A program made the translations under genes and the position numbers. Of a DNA stretch of 64,000 bases, positions 16,651 to 25,457 are shown piece after piece. Under the pieces are notes generated by a model, which was not told where the DNA came from, did not search any database, and worked only from the letters and a program-made list of their open reading frames with translations. How positions within the stretch are numbered: the stretch's first letter is position 1; each line of letters opens with the position of its first letter. The stretch comes from JBCCSZ01 sp039821145 (GTDB taxonomy: Bacteria > Bacteroidota > Bacteroidia > Chitinophagales > Saprospiraceae): the NCBI GenBank assembly GCA_039821145.1, contig JBCBOS010000001.1:372001-436000 (forward strand), given 5' to 3'.

Positions 16651-17268
16651 AACAACATCTTCTAATTTACGCAATCTGGACAAAATAGTCAATTGAGTCA
16701 GATACTTCCTAAGTTCAGAATTGGAGTGGCAGATGGTTTTCAGGCGTAGAATAATGGCCCGCAATACTACCTCTGTCGATCTTCCTTTGAAATCGGCCAA
16801 TAAGGCTAGAATCACTGCCTGTGGAGATTCTTGTGTAAGGAGCCTCTCCACATCTAGTTCGTACAGATTCAACAGCTCGAATCCCTGAAAAATCTCCTTC
16901 TGTTGTAGCTGCTGATTGCCCCCAAACTTTCCCATACCCAAATAAATCACCAAATGCTGAATGGGCAAGCGGTATTTTTTGAATACCAAACCATGGTACT
17001 CCGCCATGCGATACAACATGGTGGGATCGCGACGGGTCTGAAAGTCTACATGTAGCAGCATCTGTCCACCATCCTCTAAATGAAGCTCGTAGAGTGCATC
17101 CAGTTCCCTTTCCACAGTTTTGGTGATTTTGTCCTTCAAAGGCTTGTAAGAAGAAATTTGGAGACCAAGCTGCCACTTGATGAGGGGAATGAAGATGGAC
17201 TCGACGTTCTCCTTCAGGATTCGGTCGAATAAGTTGCCGCCCTTTTCTTTGTCTTCGGGCATGGGCAT
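16396..17268 (-). CDS. Rpn-family (PD-(D/E)XK nuclease/putative transposase) protein
   Basis: This 290-residue protein resembles the recombination-promoting nuclease family. After an N-terminal helical part (NLFDRILKENVESIFIPLIK) comes LLHVDFQTRRDPTMLYRMAEYH, the family's E/D-x-Q strand and following helix. Here the usual Glu is Asp. QHLVIYLGMGKF is the next strand. The C-terminus carries a KG-repeat (MKKG, LAKG, MEKE) and a short helix-turn-helix-like end (SGLLSPEQISEHLQVPLERV). Rpn proteins promote RecA-independent recombination in E. coli and have been linked to phage defence. It is followed by a duplicated copy of its own C-terminus. Confidence 0.82.
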   Translation of the reverse strand: MPMPEDKEKGGNLFDRILKENVESIFIPLIKWQLGLQISSYKPLKDKITKTVERELDALYELHLEDGGQMLLHVDFQTRRDPTMLYRMAEYHGLVFKKYRLPIQHLVIYLGMGKFGGNQQLQQKEIFQGFELLNLYELDVERLLTQESPQAVILALLADFKGRSTEVVLRAIILRLKTICHSNSELRKYLTQLTILSRLRKLEDVVPKMINSMPIHYDIETDGLYIRGMKKGLAKGMEKEIENSRIRAEEKERSIIISLLQSGLLSPEQISEHLQVPLERVLDIQRELEE

Positions 17269-17355
17269 ATTTGATGTAGTGTATCTTGTCTCCGCTTTCG
17301 CAGGAAAACAAAACTAATCAAAACACCAATAAAAACAAAATGTTTTATACAAAAA

Positions 17356-18141
17356 CTACAAACTCCGCGTGCGCCCACCATCCACAGGCACATTGATCCC
17401 GTTGACGTAACCCGCAGCAGGGGTGGCCAAAAAAGCAACGACACCTCCAACTTCATGAGCATCTGCAAAGCGCCCGGCAGGCACCGTAGATCGCATCTTT
17501 TGCTGAACGGCATCAGGAGTGGTATCCGACGCCTTGGCCCGGTTGTGAATGATCTCCGTCAGGCGCTCCGTCGCCGTATAGCCAGGTAAGACGTTGTTGA
17601 CCGTAATGCCAAATCCTCCCAACTCTCCCGCCATCGTCTTGGCCCAATTGCCCATGGCTCCCCTCGTGGTATTGGAGACTCCCAAACCTGCAATGGGTTC
17701 CTTCACAGAAGTGGAAATGACATTGATGATGCGCCCATAAGCTGCCGCCTTCATCCCCTCAACAACCTGCTTGGTCAAAATGTGGCTGCAAATGATGTGA
17801 TTGTGAAAAGCCTGTACAAATTCTTTCGGATCAGCATTGAGAATTGGCCCAGCCGGAGGTCCTCCCGTATTGTTGACCAAAATGTGAATGGGCTTCAAGG
17901 CAACCAATCCCCTGACCTTCTTGCTCAGATCAGCACTGTCGGTGAAGTCGGCCACCAAAAAATCGTGTTGCTGGTCCTTGCTGTCGTCCAATTGGCCAAT
18001 GATTGCTGCCATTTTCTCCGCACTCCGAGAAACCAAAGTGACGTTGGCACCGAGCAATGCCAGTTCAAGGGCCGATGCTTTGCCAATGCCTTTGCTGCTT
18101 CCGCAGACCAATGCGTTCTTTCCTTTGAGGTTGATGTCCAT
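17356..18141 (-). CDS. atypical SDR-family protein (BKR-like, catalytic Tyr/Lys not conserved)
   Basis: This 261-residue Rossmann-fold protein has the cofactor motif CGSSKGIGKASA in place of the usual TGxxxGIG, then NNTGGP and the SDR C-terminal PVDGGRTRSL. Where classical enzymes have YxxxK it reads LGVSNTTRGAMGNWAKTMA, so Tyr is Ser and Lys is Arg. This matches a known branch annotated as 3-oxoacyl-ACP reductase-like, in which the catalytic tetrad is not conserved, so a reductase name should be used with caution. It is divergent from the 3-hydroxyanthranilate dioxygenase gene, with 129 bases between the starts. Confidence 0.85.
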   Translation of the reverse strand: MDINLKGKNALVCGSSKGIGKASALELALLGANVTLVSRSAEKMAAIIGQLDDSKDQQHDFLVADFTDSADLSKKVRGLVALKPIHILVNNTGGPPAGPILNADPKEFVQAFHNHIICSHILTKQVVEGMKAAAYGRIINVISTSVKEPIAGLGVSNTTRGAMGNWAKTMAGELGGFGITVNNVLPGYTATERLTEIIHNRAKASDTTPDAVQQKMRSTVPAGRFADAHEVGGVVAFLATPAAGYVNGINVPVDGGRTRSL

Positions 18142-18270
18142 AGTGAGCTTGTTAGAAATTTATTGCTAAATTTATCACAAATTCAGGATGTGCCAAAATG
18201 CTGCCCGCAAATCATCCGTTTCGACCCTATTTTGTATATTCGTTTATTACTGACCAAATTTTCATTGTAC

Positions 18271-18789
18271 ATGACTCTCCGCAAACCTTTCAACCTCAAA
18301 AAATGGATCGAAGAACATCGCCACCTACTCAAACCTCCAGTGGGCAACAAACAGGTGTATCTGGAAAATGAAGACTACATCGTCATGATCGTAGGTGGGC
18401 CAAACGGAAGGAAAGACTACCATTTTGAAGATGGGGAAGAGTTGTTTTATCAATTGGAGGGCGACATCACCCTGAAGATCATCAACGACGATGGTCAACC
18501 AGAGGACATCAGCATCAAGGAAGGAGACATGTTTTTGCTTCCGCCACGCATTCCCCACTCTCCCCAACGCCCAGCCAACACCGTGGGCCTGGTCATCGAA
18601 CGCTATCGGAAACCTGGGGAAGAAGACAAGCTGATGTGGTTTTGTGAAAATTGCAACCACAAACTACACGAGGCCTCTTTCGAAATGAAGGACATCGTCA
18701 ACCAACTCCCCGTCGTCATCAACGACTTCATGGAGTCCGACGAAAAACGCACTTGTGATGCCTGTGGTACCGTCATGGAACGCATGTAG
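18271..18789 (+). CDS. nbaC: 3-hydroxyanthranilate 3,4-dioxygenase
   Basis: This 172-residue cupin opens the aromatic ring of 3-hydroxyanthranilate in the kynurenine route to quinolinate and NAD. Metal ligands are visible as DYHFEDGEELFYQLEG (His and Glu) and LPPRIPHSPQRP (second His). The C-terminus has a rubredoxin-like second iron site, WFCENCNHKL and CDACG, typical of the bacterial enzyme. The ATG at 18271 begins the typical RKPFNLKKWIEEH N-terminus; the frame extends much further upstream but is then antisense to the SDR gene. No other kynurenine gene is in the window. lpxH follows after 39 bases. Confidence 0.94.
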   Translation: MTLRKPFNLKKWIEEHRHLLKPPVGNKQVYLENEDYIVMIVGGPNGRKDYHFEDGEELFYQLEGDITLKIINDDGQPEDISIKEGDMFLLPPRIPHSPQRPANTVGLVIERYRKPGEEDKLMWFCENCNHKLHEASFEMKDIVNQLPVVINDFMESDEKRTCDACGTVMERM

Positions 18790-18828
18790 CATGCCCCCAC
18801 TTCCTGACGATCGACCCAATCCGATCCG

Positions 18829-19644
18829 ATGAAAAAAATTTACTTTGTTTCCGACTTTCACCTCGGAGTCAATGGCCTGCACAGCAGCCGGGAACGAGAG
18901 CAAAAAGTAGTTGCCTGGCTGGATCAGATCAAAGAAGATGCCGATGAGCTGTTCTTGGTGGGAGACCTGTTCGACTATTGGTTTGAGTACAAAGAGGTGG
19001 TCCCAAAAGGGTTTGTTCGGCTCCTGGGCAAGTTGGGTGAGTTGAAAGATCGCGGCATTTCCATTTTTTTCTTCACCGGCAATCACGACATGTGGATGTT
19101 CCGCTATTTGCAAGACGAATTGGACATCCCCATCTACCGACAAACCATCCAACGAACGTGGAACGGAAAAACGTTTCTGATCGGACATGGGGATGGCCTC
19201 GGGCCAGGTGACTACGGTTACAAATTCATCAAAGCTGTCTTTGCCAACCCCATTTGCCAATGGCTTTTTGCCCGCATCCATCCCAACTTGGGCATCGGCA
19301 TCATGCGCTTTTGGTCACAGCGAAGTCGCAAGGCTACCAAACAGGAGGAAAAGACCTTCATGGGAGAAGAAAAGGAGCGATTGCTGCAGTACGCCAATGA
19401 ACAATTGGACCAACAATCCATTGATTACTTTGTCTTCGGCCATAGACATTTGCCGATTGATTACACGCTAAAAAATGGACACAGTCGTTATATCAATCTC
19501 GGAGAATGGCTCAGCCAATATTCCTATGCCGTATTCGATGGCCAAGATGTAACGATTCAGTTTTTTGACAATGAGAATGGAAAAGTCTACTCAAACAACA
19601 ACCATCCAGATGCTTCGCCCCCTGAACCGCATCCTACAGAGTAG
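18829..19644 (+). CDS. lpxH: UDP-2,3-diacylglucosamine diphosphatase (LpxH-type)
   Basis: This 271-residue calcineurin-like phosphoesterase makes lipid X in lipid A synthesis at the inner membrane. All metal-binding blocks are present: SDFHLG near the N-terminus, GDLFDYW, GNHDMW, GHGDGLG and FGHRHLPIDY. The C-terminus is extended by about 20 polar residues (NNNHPDASPPEPHPTE), which arise where the next gene's start overlaps. It lies 39 bases after the dioxygenase gene and overlaps the next gene by 35 bases, so the three are probably co-transcribed. Confidence 0.93.
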   Translation: MKKIYFVSDFHLGVNGLHSSREREQKVVAWLDQIKEDADELFLVGDLFDYWFEYKEVVPKGFVRLLGKLGELKDRGISIFFFTGNHDMWMFRYLQDELDIPIYRQTIQRTWNGKTFLIGHGDGLGPGDYGYKFIKAVFANPICQWLFARIHPNLGIGIMRFWSQRSRKATKQEEKTFMGEEKERLLQYANEQLDQQSIDYFVFGHRHLPIDYTLKNGHSRYINLGEWLSQYSYAVFDGQDVTIQFFDNENGKVYSNNNHPDASPPEPHPTE

Positions 19645-20470
19645 TTTTTGGATGGCATTTCTCTTGTTGAGTTCGTTCCACCAAAGCTTCGCACAAGACA
19701 GCATTCCCAACCCACCATCCGACAGCAGCCGTTTCAAGCTGTTGGGGCACATCCAAGGAGAGTTTCAATACTTCACCACCGACAAACTGCAACAGTGCTA
19801 CGCCATATCGCCTACCAATGAACTGATCAAATACAATCGCGAAGGCAAAGAACTGTTTCGCTACAACAACAACTGGCTGGGAGAGCTCGCCATCGTGGAT
19901 GCCACCAACCCGTTCAATCTTTTTTTGTACTATCCAGAATACATGACGGTCATCACATTGGACCGCACTTTGAACGAAACGAGTACCTACAATTTTTTCG
20001 ATCTCGACCTGACAGACGTTCAAGCAGCAGGTATGTCCAACGACAACAACATTTGGCTGTACGACAACATTCGCTTCACGCTGAAGAAAATTGATCGGCA
20101 AGGCAATGTCCTGCTGGAAAGCAACAACCTCAACCTGGCCATTGGCCATTCCATCGATCCCAATTTTTTGGTAGAACGCAACAACCAAGTTTATCTCAAT
20201 GATCCAGAGTTGGGCATACTTGTATTCGACAACTTTGCCAACTACCTACACACCCTCCCCCTGAAATCCCTCCGCCACTTTCAGGTCGGTGAATACCTGC
20301 TGAGTTTTCAGCAAAACCAACAATTTTTGCAGTACGACCTGCGATCGCTGCTGACTTACCAACGGCCCGGCCCAATAAGACTCCAACAAGCCCAACAAGT
20401 CCGCCTACAAGACAATTGCTTCTACTTATCCGACGCCAAAGGACTCTGGATTTACACACAAACTCCATGA
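19610..20470 (+). CDS. exported beta-propeller-like protein of unknown function
   Basis: This is a 286-residue protein. From the ATG at 19610 it begins MLRPLNRILQSSFWMAFLLL, a signal peptide with cleavage near SFAQ. The mature part has regularly spaced aromatic strands (TNELIKYNREGKELFRYNNN, TLKKIDRQGNVLLESNNL, YLNDPELGILVFDNF) like a six-bladed propeller with NHL-type turns. I recognise no family name. The start overlaps the end of lpxH by 35 bases, suggesting translational coupling, and in many Bacteroidota an exported protein of this look follows lpxH. Envelope function is inferred. Confidence 0.75.
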   Translation: MLRPLNRILQSSFWMAFLLLSSFHQSFAQDSIPNPPSDSSRFKLLGHIQGEFQYFTTDKLQQCYAISPTNELIKYNREGKELFRYNNNWLGELAIVDATNPFNLFLYYPEYMTVITLDRTLNETSTYNFFDLDLTDVQAAGMSNDNNIWLYDNIRFTLKKIDRQGNVLLESNNLNLAIGHSIDPNFLVERNNQVYLNDPELGILVFDNFANYLHTLPLKSLRHFQVGEYLLSFQQNQQFLQYDLRSLLTYQRPGPIRLQQAQQVRLQDNCFYLSDAKGLWIYTQTP

Positions 20471-20687
20471 TCATCTGGCCTCAACAAGCCACTTCTCAGC
20501 ACTTCACCAAAGGCACCTCTTGGAAAAATTGACAAAGTTTTCTTTGATAAGTCAATTGTTTTGGGTACCCTTCAAGCATACTTTATGAAAATCACACGCA
20601 AGAATGGCGGGTGTAGCCAGCCACTAAGCCTCGCTCCTGGTGAGTATGGCTCTGCACAACATTTACAGAAACGTAAAAACAAATAAA

Positions 20688-21674
20688 ATGAAAGATGTAG
20701 TAAGTTGGAGTGACATCCAACCACTCGTAGAACACGACATCCAATCCGTCGGAGTCCCCAGAGGAGAGTTTGTCGTCTCGCAAATGACAAAGGCCATCTC
20801 CAATGCCATCAAATTCGCATTTGAACAGGGCGACATGCCCGATTTGCCTACCTTGGACATTGGCACCGGAACTGGTTACCACACCATGCTGTACCTAGCC
20901 CTTGGCCAAGCCAGAGTCTTTTCCATCGACATCAACCCGCAAGCCCTCGTCTTTGCCAAGGAAAGAGTCAGCCGCTTCTTCCCCGATGTTCATTTCTCCT
21001 CCTTCGAGCACATGGATGACTTTGTCGCAGCGAGCACAGGCATGACGCCAGCTGTCAATTTTTACAACCATTCGCTCGGTGACATTTCTGAGAACAAGAC
21101 CAATCGCTACTCCATGGTCAGTTTCAATCCTCCCATTCTCTATCCATTTTACGAAGTCCACTTCGACAAGCCAGCAACACAGGGGGTCTACTTCGAAACA
21201 GATGATGTAAAGGACGAGACAAAGGATTTGGTGTATGGATTTTACGAAAACATTGCGCACAACAATTTGGCAAAAGGCTCGCATACAGTGTGCATTTGGG
21301 CCAGCTTGAATCGGCATCTGGTAGAACTCCATCCATTTGAAGGCTCCGGAGAGGAGTTTGTTCACCCTTGCAAGATCCTGGAAAAATGGTTTGGCTTCCA
21401 ATTCGACAACGAGCCAGAAAGTGTGGAAGATTTTTATCGCCATACCACTGTATTGGGCGCTGGTTTTTTCAATCAGGAAAATGTTGGGGAGCTGTACTCC
21501 AAAAACATCCGATTTGGATTGGAAAACCACCTCTACTCCAAAATGCTCATTCCCAGTGGGACAGGTGAAATGGCGGGAACCAAGTTCAACTTCGGTGTGC
21601 TCCACCTGGTCAAGACCTCCGATACGGACAATCGATTTTCAATCGTCAACGGCAGCTCCAAAGCAAGACCCTAA
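20688..21674 (+). CDS. class I SAM-dependent methyltransferase with NPPI motif
   Basis: This protein of about 328 residues has the SAM-binding motif TLDIGTGTGYHT (about residues 54-65), the acidic ribose-binding VFSIDIN, and VSFNPPILYPFYE (about residue 145). NPPx motifs mark methyltransferases acting on planar nitrogen, such as HemK/PrmC (Gln) and N6-adenine enzymes. The substrate cannot be read. I chose ATG 20688 because it follows an A-rich leader (AAAAACAAATAAA) and sits close before the fold; ATG 20646 is possible. Its stop codon is immediately followed by the ATG of the BCCT transporter, so the two are coupled. Confidence 0.8.
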   Translation: MKDVVSWSDIQPLVEHDIQSVGVPRGEFVVSQMTKAISNAIKFAFEQGDMPDLPTLDIGTGTGYHTMLYLALGQARVFSIDINPQALVFAKERVSRFFPDVHFSSFEHMDDFVAASTGMTPAVNFYNHSLGDISENKTNRYSMVSFNPPILYPFYEVHFDKPATQGVYFETDDVKDETKDLVYGFYENIAHNNLAKGSHTVCIWASLNRHLVELHPFEGSGEEFVHPCKILEKWFGFQFDNEPESVEDFYRHTTVLGAGFFNQENVGELYSKNIRFGLENHLYSKMLIPSGTGEMAGTKFNFGVLHLVKTSDTDNRFSIVNGSSKARP

Positions 21675-23183
21675 ATGAGCAAGCAGAACAAGTACTTCGA
21701 CATTTATCCAGCCGTTTTTTATCCCAGCGCCCTCATCACCATCCTGTTTGTGCTCTTCACCATTGTTTTTCCAGAGCAAGCAGGACAACTCTTTGGATCG
21801 TTCCAGGGGTTCATGACGCAAAAGCTCGGCTGGCTCCTCAGTGTAGGCATCAATTACTACCTATTATTTGTCGTGTTCTTGGCCTGCTCAAAATTTGGAC
21901 GCACCCGGCTGGGAGGGCCAGAGGCCAAACCCGATTTTTCGACCTTTTCCTGGGTGGCCATGCTCTTCTCTGCCGGGATGGGAATTGGCTTGGTGTACTT
22001 CAGTGTGGCCGAGCCGATGTACCATTTTTCCAACCCCATCGAATCCGATCTGAGTGATGTGCAAAAGGCCAAATACGCCATGAAGCACACCTTTTTTCAC
22101 TATGGACTGCACGTCTGGGGCATCTATGCACTGCTGGGGATTGCCTTGGCATATTTTTGTTTCAACCACAAGTTGCCCCTTTCCTTGCGCTCCACGGTTT
22201 ATCCCTTCATAGGAGAAAGAATTCACGGCTGGATTGGCAATTCGATAGATGTACTCGCCGTATTGGCCACCCTATTTGGACTGGCCACCTCCCTGGGATT
22301 TGGCGCCATTCAATTCAGCACAGGTGTCTCCCTATTGCCGGGTATTTCCAATGGCCTCAGCTTGCAGATCGTTGCCATCATTGGAATTACGTCCATTGCC
22401 ATCCTTTCCGTTTTGTCTGGCTTGACAAAGGGCCTGAAATATCTCAGCAATCTGAACATGATCCTGGCCATTGTGTTGGTTCTGTTTGTGTTGTTCATCG
22501 GACAAACGCCTTTGCTCCTCGACGGCTTCATCGAAAATGTGGGCATCTACCTCGATGACTTTTTCGTCATCAGTACATTCCGTGGAGCGTATGCAAGCAG
22601 CGGAGAGTGGTTCAAGGGCTGGTCCATGTTTTACTGGGCTTGGTGGATTTCCTGGGCACCATTTGTCGGGACATTCATCGCGAGAATTTCAAAAGGGAGG
22701 ACCATTCGAGAGGTGGCCATCTATGGACTGCTTCTGCCCTCTCTCTTCTCCTTTTTCTGGATGTCTGTCTTTGGAGGAACCGCCTTCGAGCTGCAATTTC
22801 AAGAAAAAATCGACATTGCGGCTGCAGTGGGTGCAGACAGCTCCAAAGGGCTTTTTCTCGTGTTGGAACAGTTGCCTCTCACAGGCATTACCTCCTTCCT
22901 TACTGTGCTCCTGGTGGCAACCTTCTTTGTCACTTCCTCAGACAGTGGATCTCTCGTGGTGGACTACATGACCTCTGGCGGCAAGTTGGACAGCCCCAAG
23001 GGACAGAAGGTGTTCTGGGCGAGCATGGAGGGAGCCATTGCCATTGCCTTGTTGGTGGGAGGCGGACTGTCGGCCCTTCAATCGGCATCGCTCTCCACAG
23101 GCTTTGCCTTTTCTGTGGTTCTGGTGGTGGTAAGTCTTTCTTTGCTGAAGGCCTTGCGGAATGATCGACCAAAGGAAGGGTAG
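21675..23183 (+). CDS. BCCT-family betaine/carnitine/choline transporter
   Basis: This 502-residue, 12-helix inner-membrane protein has the family signatures MGIGLVYFSVAEPMYHF and WSMFYWAWWISWAPFVGTF, followed by ARISKGRTIRE. BCCT carriers import glycine betaine, choline or carnitine with Na+ or H+, or exchange them. The long C-terminal regulatory tail seen in osmosensing BetP is absent (the end is LLKALRNDRPKEG), so stress gating of that type is unlikely. The ATG abuts the methyltransferase stop (TAA-ATG), giving one translational unit. A hairpin follows 15 bases after the stop. Confidence 0.94.
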   Translation: MSKQNKYFDIYPAVFYPSALITILFVLFTIVFPEQAGQLFGSFQGFMTQKLGWLLSVGINYYLLFVVFLACSKFGRTRLGGPEAKPDFSTFSWVAMLFSAGMGIGLVYFSVAEPMYHFSNPIESDLSDVQKAKYAMKHTFFHYGLHVWGIYALLGIALAYFCFNHKLPLSLRSTVYPFIGERIHGWIGNSIDVLAVLATLFGLATSLGFGAIQFSTGVSLLPGISNGLSLQIVAIIGITSIAILSVLSGLTKGLKYLSNLNMILAIVLVLFVLFIGQTPLLLDGFIENVGIYLDDFFVISTFRGAYASSGEWFKGWSMFYWAWWISWAPFVGTFIARISKGRTIREVAIYGLLLPSLFSFFWMSVFGGTAFELQFQEKIDIAAAVGADSSKGLFLVLEQLPLTGITSFLTVLLVATFFVTSSDSGSLVVDYMTSGGKLDSPKGQKVFWASMEGAIAIALLVGGGLSALQSASLSTGFAFSVVLVVVSLSLLKALRNDRPKEG

Positions 23184-23192
23184 CTGCCAATG

Positions 23193-23227
23193 AAAAACGG
23201 CCTGCTGCAGATTGTTGCAACAGGCCG
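23193..23227 (-). terminator. terminator of frr (convergent with BCCT gene)
   Basis: CGGCCTG (23198-23204) pairs with CAGGCCG (23221-23227). An inner TGCA/TGCA pairing extends the stem across one mismatch. On the minus strand it is followed by five T residues, 24 bases after the frr stop. On the plus strand it may also stop BCCT transcripts, but without a T-tract. Confidence 0.82.
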
Positions 23228-23250
23228 CTCCCAGAAATACTGGATTCTGT

Positions 23251-23811
23251 TTACACGGTCATAATGTCTTTTTCTTTGGCGGCCACCAATTGGTTGACTT
23301 TGTCACCAAAGCCATTTGTATCTTTTTGAACCTCATCCTCCTTGCGCTTGCCAGCATCCTCGGGATAACCGTCCTTCACTGCTTTCTTGATGGCATCCAT
23401 TCCTTTGTGGCGAGCACTCCTGAGACTTACCTTTGCATCTTCTCCCAGTTGCTTGGCCTGCTTGACCAGCACCCTTCTGCGCTCCTCGGTAAGAGCGGGG
23501 ATGTTGATGATGATGACCTCCCCATTGTTTTGTGGGGTCAAGCCAAGATTGGCCGCAAAGATGGCTTTTTCAATGTTGCCAATGATGCCTTTCTCCCAAG
23601 GCTTGATGCTGATGGTCCGACCATCTGGCGTGCTTACGTTGGATACTTGGCTCAAAGGCGTAGGAGAGCCATAATATTCTACCATGATCCCGGACAGCAT
23701 GGATGGAGAGGCCTTTCCGGCTCTTACTTTCGCCAGTTCGGAATTCAGGTAGACAATGCTTTCTTCCATTTCCATTTGTACCAGCTCTAAGGCTTCTTCC
23801 AAGTCTTCCAT
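23251..23811 (-). CDS. frr: ribosome recycling factor
   Basis: This 186-residue protein is the normal length for the family. It splits post-termination ribosomes together with EF-G. Conserved blocks are LNSELAKVRAGKASPSML (helix 1), EYYGSPTPLSQVSNVSTPDG, and the C-terminal LTEERRRVLVKQAKQLGEDA and SLRSARHKGMDAIKKAVKDG. The downstream hairpin on the same strand ends its transcript. The NYN-domain gene lies 63 bases upstream on the same strand. Confidence 0.97.
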   Translation of the reverse strand: MEDLEEALELVQMEMEESIVYLNSELAKVRAGKASPSMLSGIMVEYYGSPTPLSQVSNVSTPDGRTISIKPWEKGIIGNIEKAIFAANLGLTPQNNGEVIIINIPALTEERRRVLVKQAKQLGEDAKVSLRSARHKGMDAIKKAVKDGYPEDAGKRKEDEVQKDTNGFGDKVNQLVAAKEKDIMTV

Positions 23812-23874
23812 AAGAATCTGTTTTTGTTCTTTTGCTGTGCCCTAAGAAATTGACGCACAGATAAGGATTCATTA

Positions 23875-24558
23875 TTAAAAATTGTATATCACCTCTCCTT
23901 TTTCGATGGTGATGTCATCGTTTTCCCGCAAACGGTTGATAATCATGTCAACATTTCCGTGTTCCGAAAGTTCCTGATTGTGCAACAAAATGTAGCTCCG
24001 CAGCATCCCCACATCCAGAGGGCGATTGCCAGAGCGCACCAAGCGGTCAATCGTATCTCGTGCCGTTTCCTCGATCAACTCGGACTGAAAAACCGTCTCG
24101 ACCGAATAGCCCACGCCATCAGACTGCCCAGGGACTTCTGACTCGTATCTGCTGATGTCCAACTCGTCTTCAAAGGGAAGCATCTTCTCTTGCTTGGTCC
24201 GCTTGCGCTTGACCCGCAGACAAGAACGGCCATCTTCGTTGATGTAATTGACCAAGGCATCAAATTCAGAATCATTGGAAAGAATGGCAAACTGGATGTC
24301 TCTGCTCACCTTTTGATGAAGCTTACCCATCAAGAAAGACAAATGGAGATTGAATTGGCCATCATGCCCTGCTACGGGAACCCAGCGGGCTCCTTTCCCC
24401 AAACGTTGAATGGATTGGACCAAGGTGAATGGAATGCTCTCTTCCTCCGCATTGATCAGGATGAACACTTTGTCACACACCTTTTCCAATTTTTTGATCT
24501 TTACCTTCTTGAGGTTTTCAAAATCTACGAAAATGTATCTGCGTGTATGTGTATCCAT
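23875..24558 (-). CDS. NYN/PIN-like domain protein with C-terminal winged-helix-like region
   Basis: This is a 227-residue protein. The N-terminal 120 residues form a PIN-like fold: RRYIFVDFENLKKVKI carries the first acidic residue and ILSNDSEFDALVNYIN the second acidic cluster, as in NYN-type RNases. A basic link (KRKRTKQEK) and an acidic stretch lead to a C-terminal region (ARDTIDRLVRSGNRPLDVGM, DMIINRLRENDDITIEKGEV) that looks like a winged helix. I chose ATG 24558 because MDTHTRRYIFVDFE is the natural start. RNA cleavage or RNA binding is the likely role; the target is unknown. Confidence 0.78.
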   Translation of the reverse strand: MDTHTRRYIFVDFENLKKVKIKKLEKVCDKVFILINAEEESIPFTLVQSIQRLGKGARWVPVAGHDGQFNLHLSFLMGKLHQKVSRDIQFAILSNDSEFDALVNYINEDGRSCLRVKRKRTKQEKMLPFEDELDISRYESEVPGQSDGVGYSVETVFQSELIEETARDTIDRLVRSGNRPLDVGMLRSYILLHNQELSEHGNVDMIINRLRENDDITIEKGEVIYNF

Positions 24559-24761
24559 AATGTCGTCTGATGATGAGTAGTCAACCAAAATTGGGTTACC
24601 AATGAATTTCGGCTGCCACCAAATAGCTAGCAAATGGGATGAAAGAGCGGGCTAAATTAAGCGAAAAACTATCTTTTTCAAAATTTCATATGAATAAAAA
24701 AAGACAAGTGGGAATTGTCGTTCCACACTCGTCTTTTTCGCAAAGCATTTCACTTTCCAGC

Positions 24762-25457
24762 CTAGTCGCTGCTCACATAACGCATGACCAGGTACAACAA
24801 GGTGATCAGGGAAGAAAGCGCAGCCGCTACGTAGGTCATGGCCGCCCACCAAAGAGCGTCCTTGGCACCATCGTACTCCGCCCCTTGGGCTACCCCCGAT
24901 TCGTCCAACCAAACCAGTGCGCGCTTGCTGGCGTCAAATTCTACTGGCAAGGTGACAAAGCTGAACAAAGTCGTCACTGCAAATGCAATGATAACAATCA
25001 ACATGAGAGAGGGAAAACTCGACAGCATCACCAAGGCAGCCATCAACAACCACTGCTGGGCCATGGCCGCGTATTTGACAAATGGTACCAAGGCAGAACG
25101 AAGCTGCAACATGCTGTAGGCTGTATCGTGCTGGACCGCATGGCCACATTCGTGCGCAGCAACAGCGGCAGCGGATACACTGCGCCCCTGAAACACTGCC
25201 GGACTCAGAGAGACCGTCTTGGTCAAAGGATTGTAGTGATCACTCAAAAACCCCTGCCCCATCACGACCTGTACATCGCTGATGTTGTAGTGACGCAACA
25301 TGGCCTGGGCCACTTCCTGTCCACTCATGCCAGAGCGCAATCCCTGCTGGCTGTAGTGCTTGAATTTGCTTTTCAAACGGTTGGATACAAACATGCCGAC
25401 CAAGGACAGGAGGCCAGCCACAATCATGTATCCCATGTAAGAACCACTCATGATCAT
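24762..25457 (-). CDS. YugP-type zinc metallopeptidase (membrane)
   Basis: This 231-residue membrane protein of the Zn_peptidase_2 family has an N-terminal helix, then VAAHECGHAVQHDTAYS with the HExGH zinc motif at about residues 101-105. Two adjacent membrane segments (LLMAALVMLSSF, IVIIAFAVTTLFSFV) are followed by PVEFDASKRALVWL, where the third zinc ligand is expected (Glu/Asp), and by a last helix. The family's substrates are unknown. The start at 25457 (MIMSG) or 25451 (MSG) cannot be settled. It is monocistronic. Confidence 0.9.
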   Translation of the reverse strand: MIMSGSYMGYMIVAGLLSLVGMFVSNRLKSKFKHYSQQGLRSGMSGQEVAQAMLRHYNISDVQVVMGQGFLSDHYNPLTKTVSLSPAVFQGRSVSAAAVAAHECGHAVQHDTAYSMLQLRSALVPFVKYAAMAQQWLLMAALVMLSSFPSLMLIVIIAFAVTTLFSFVTLPVEFDASKRALVWLDESGVAQGAEYDGAKDALWWAAMTYVAAALSSLITLLYLVMRYVSSD

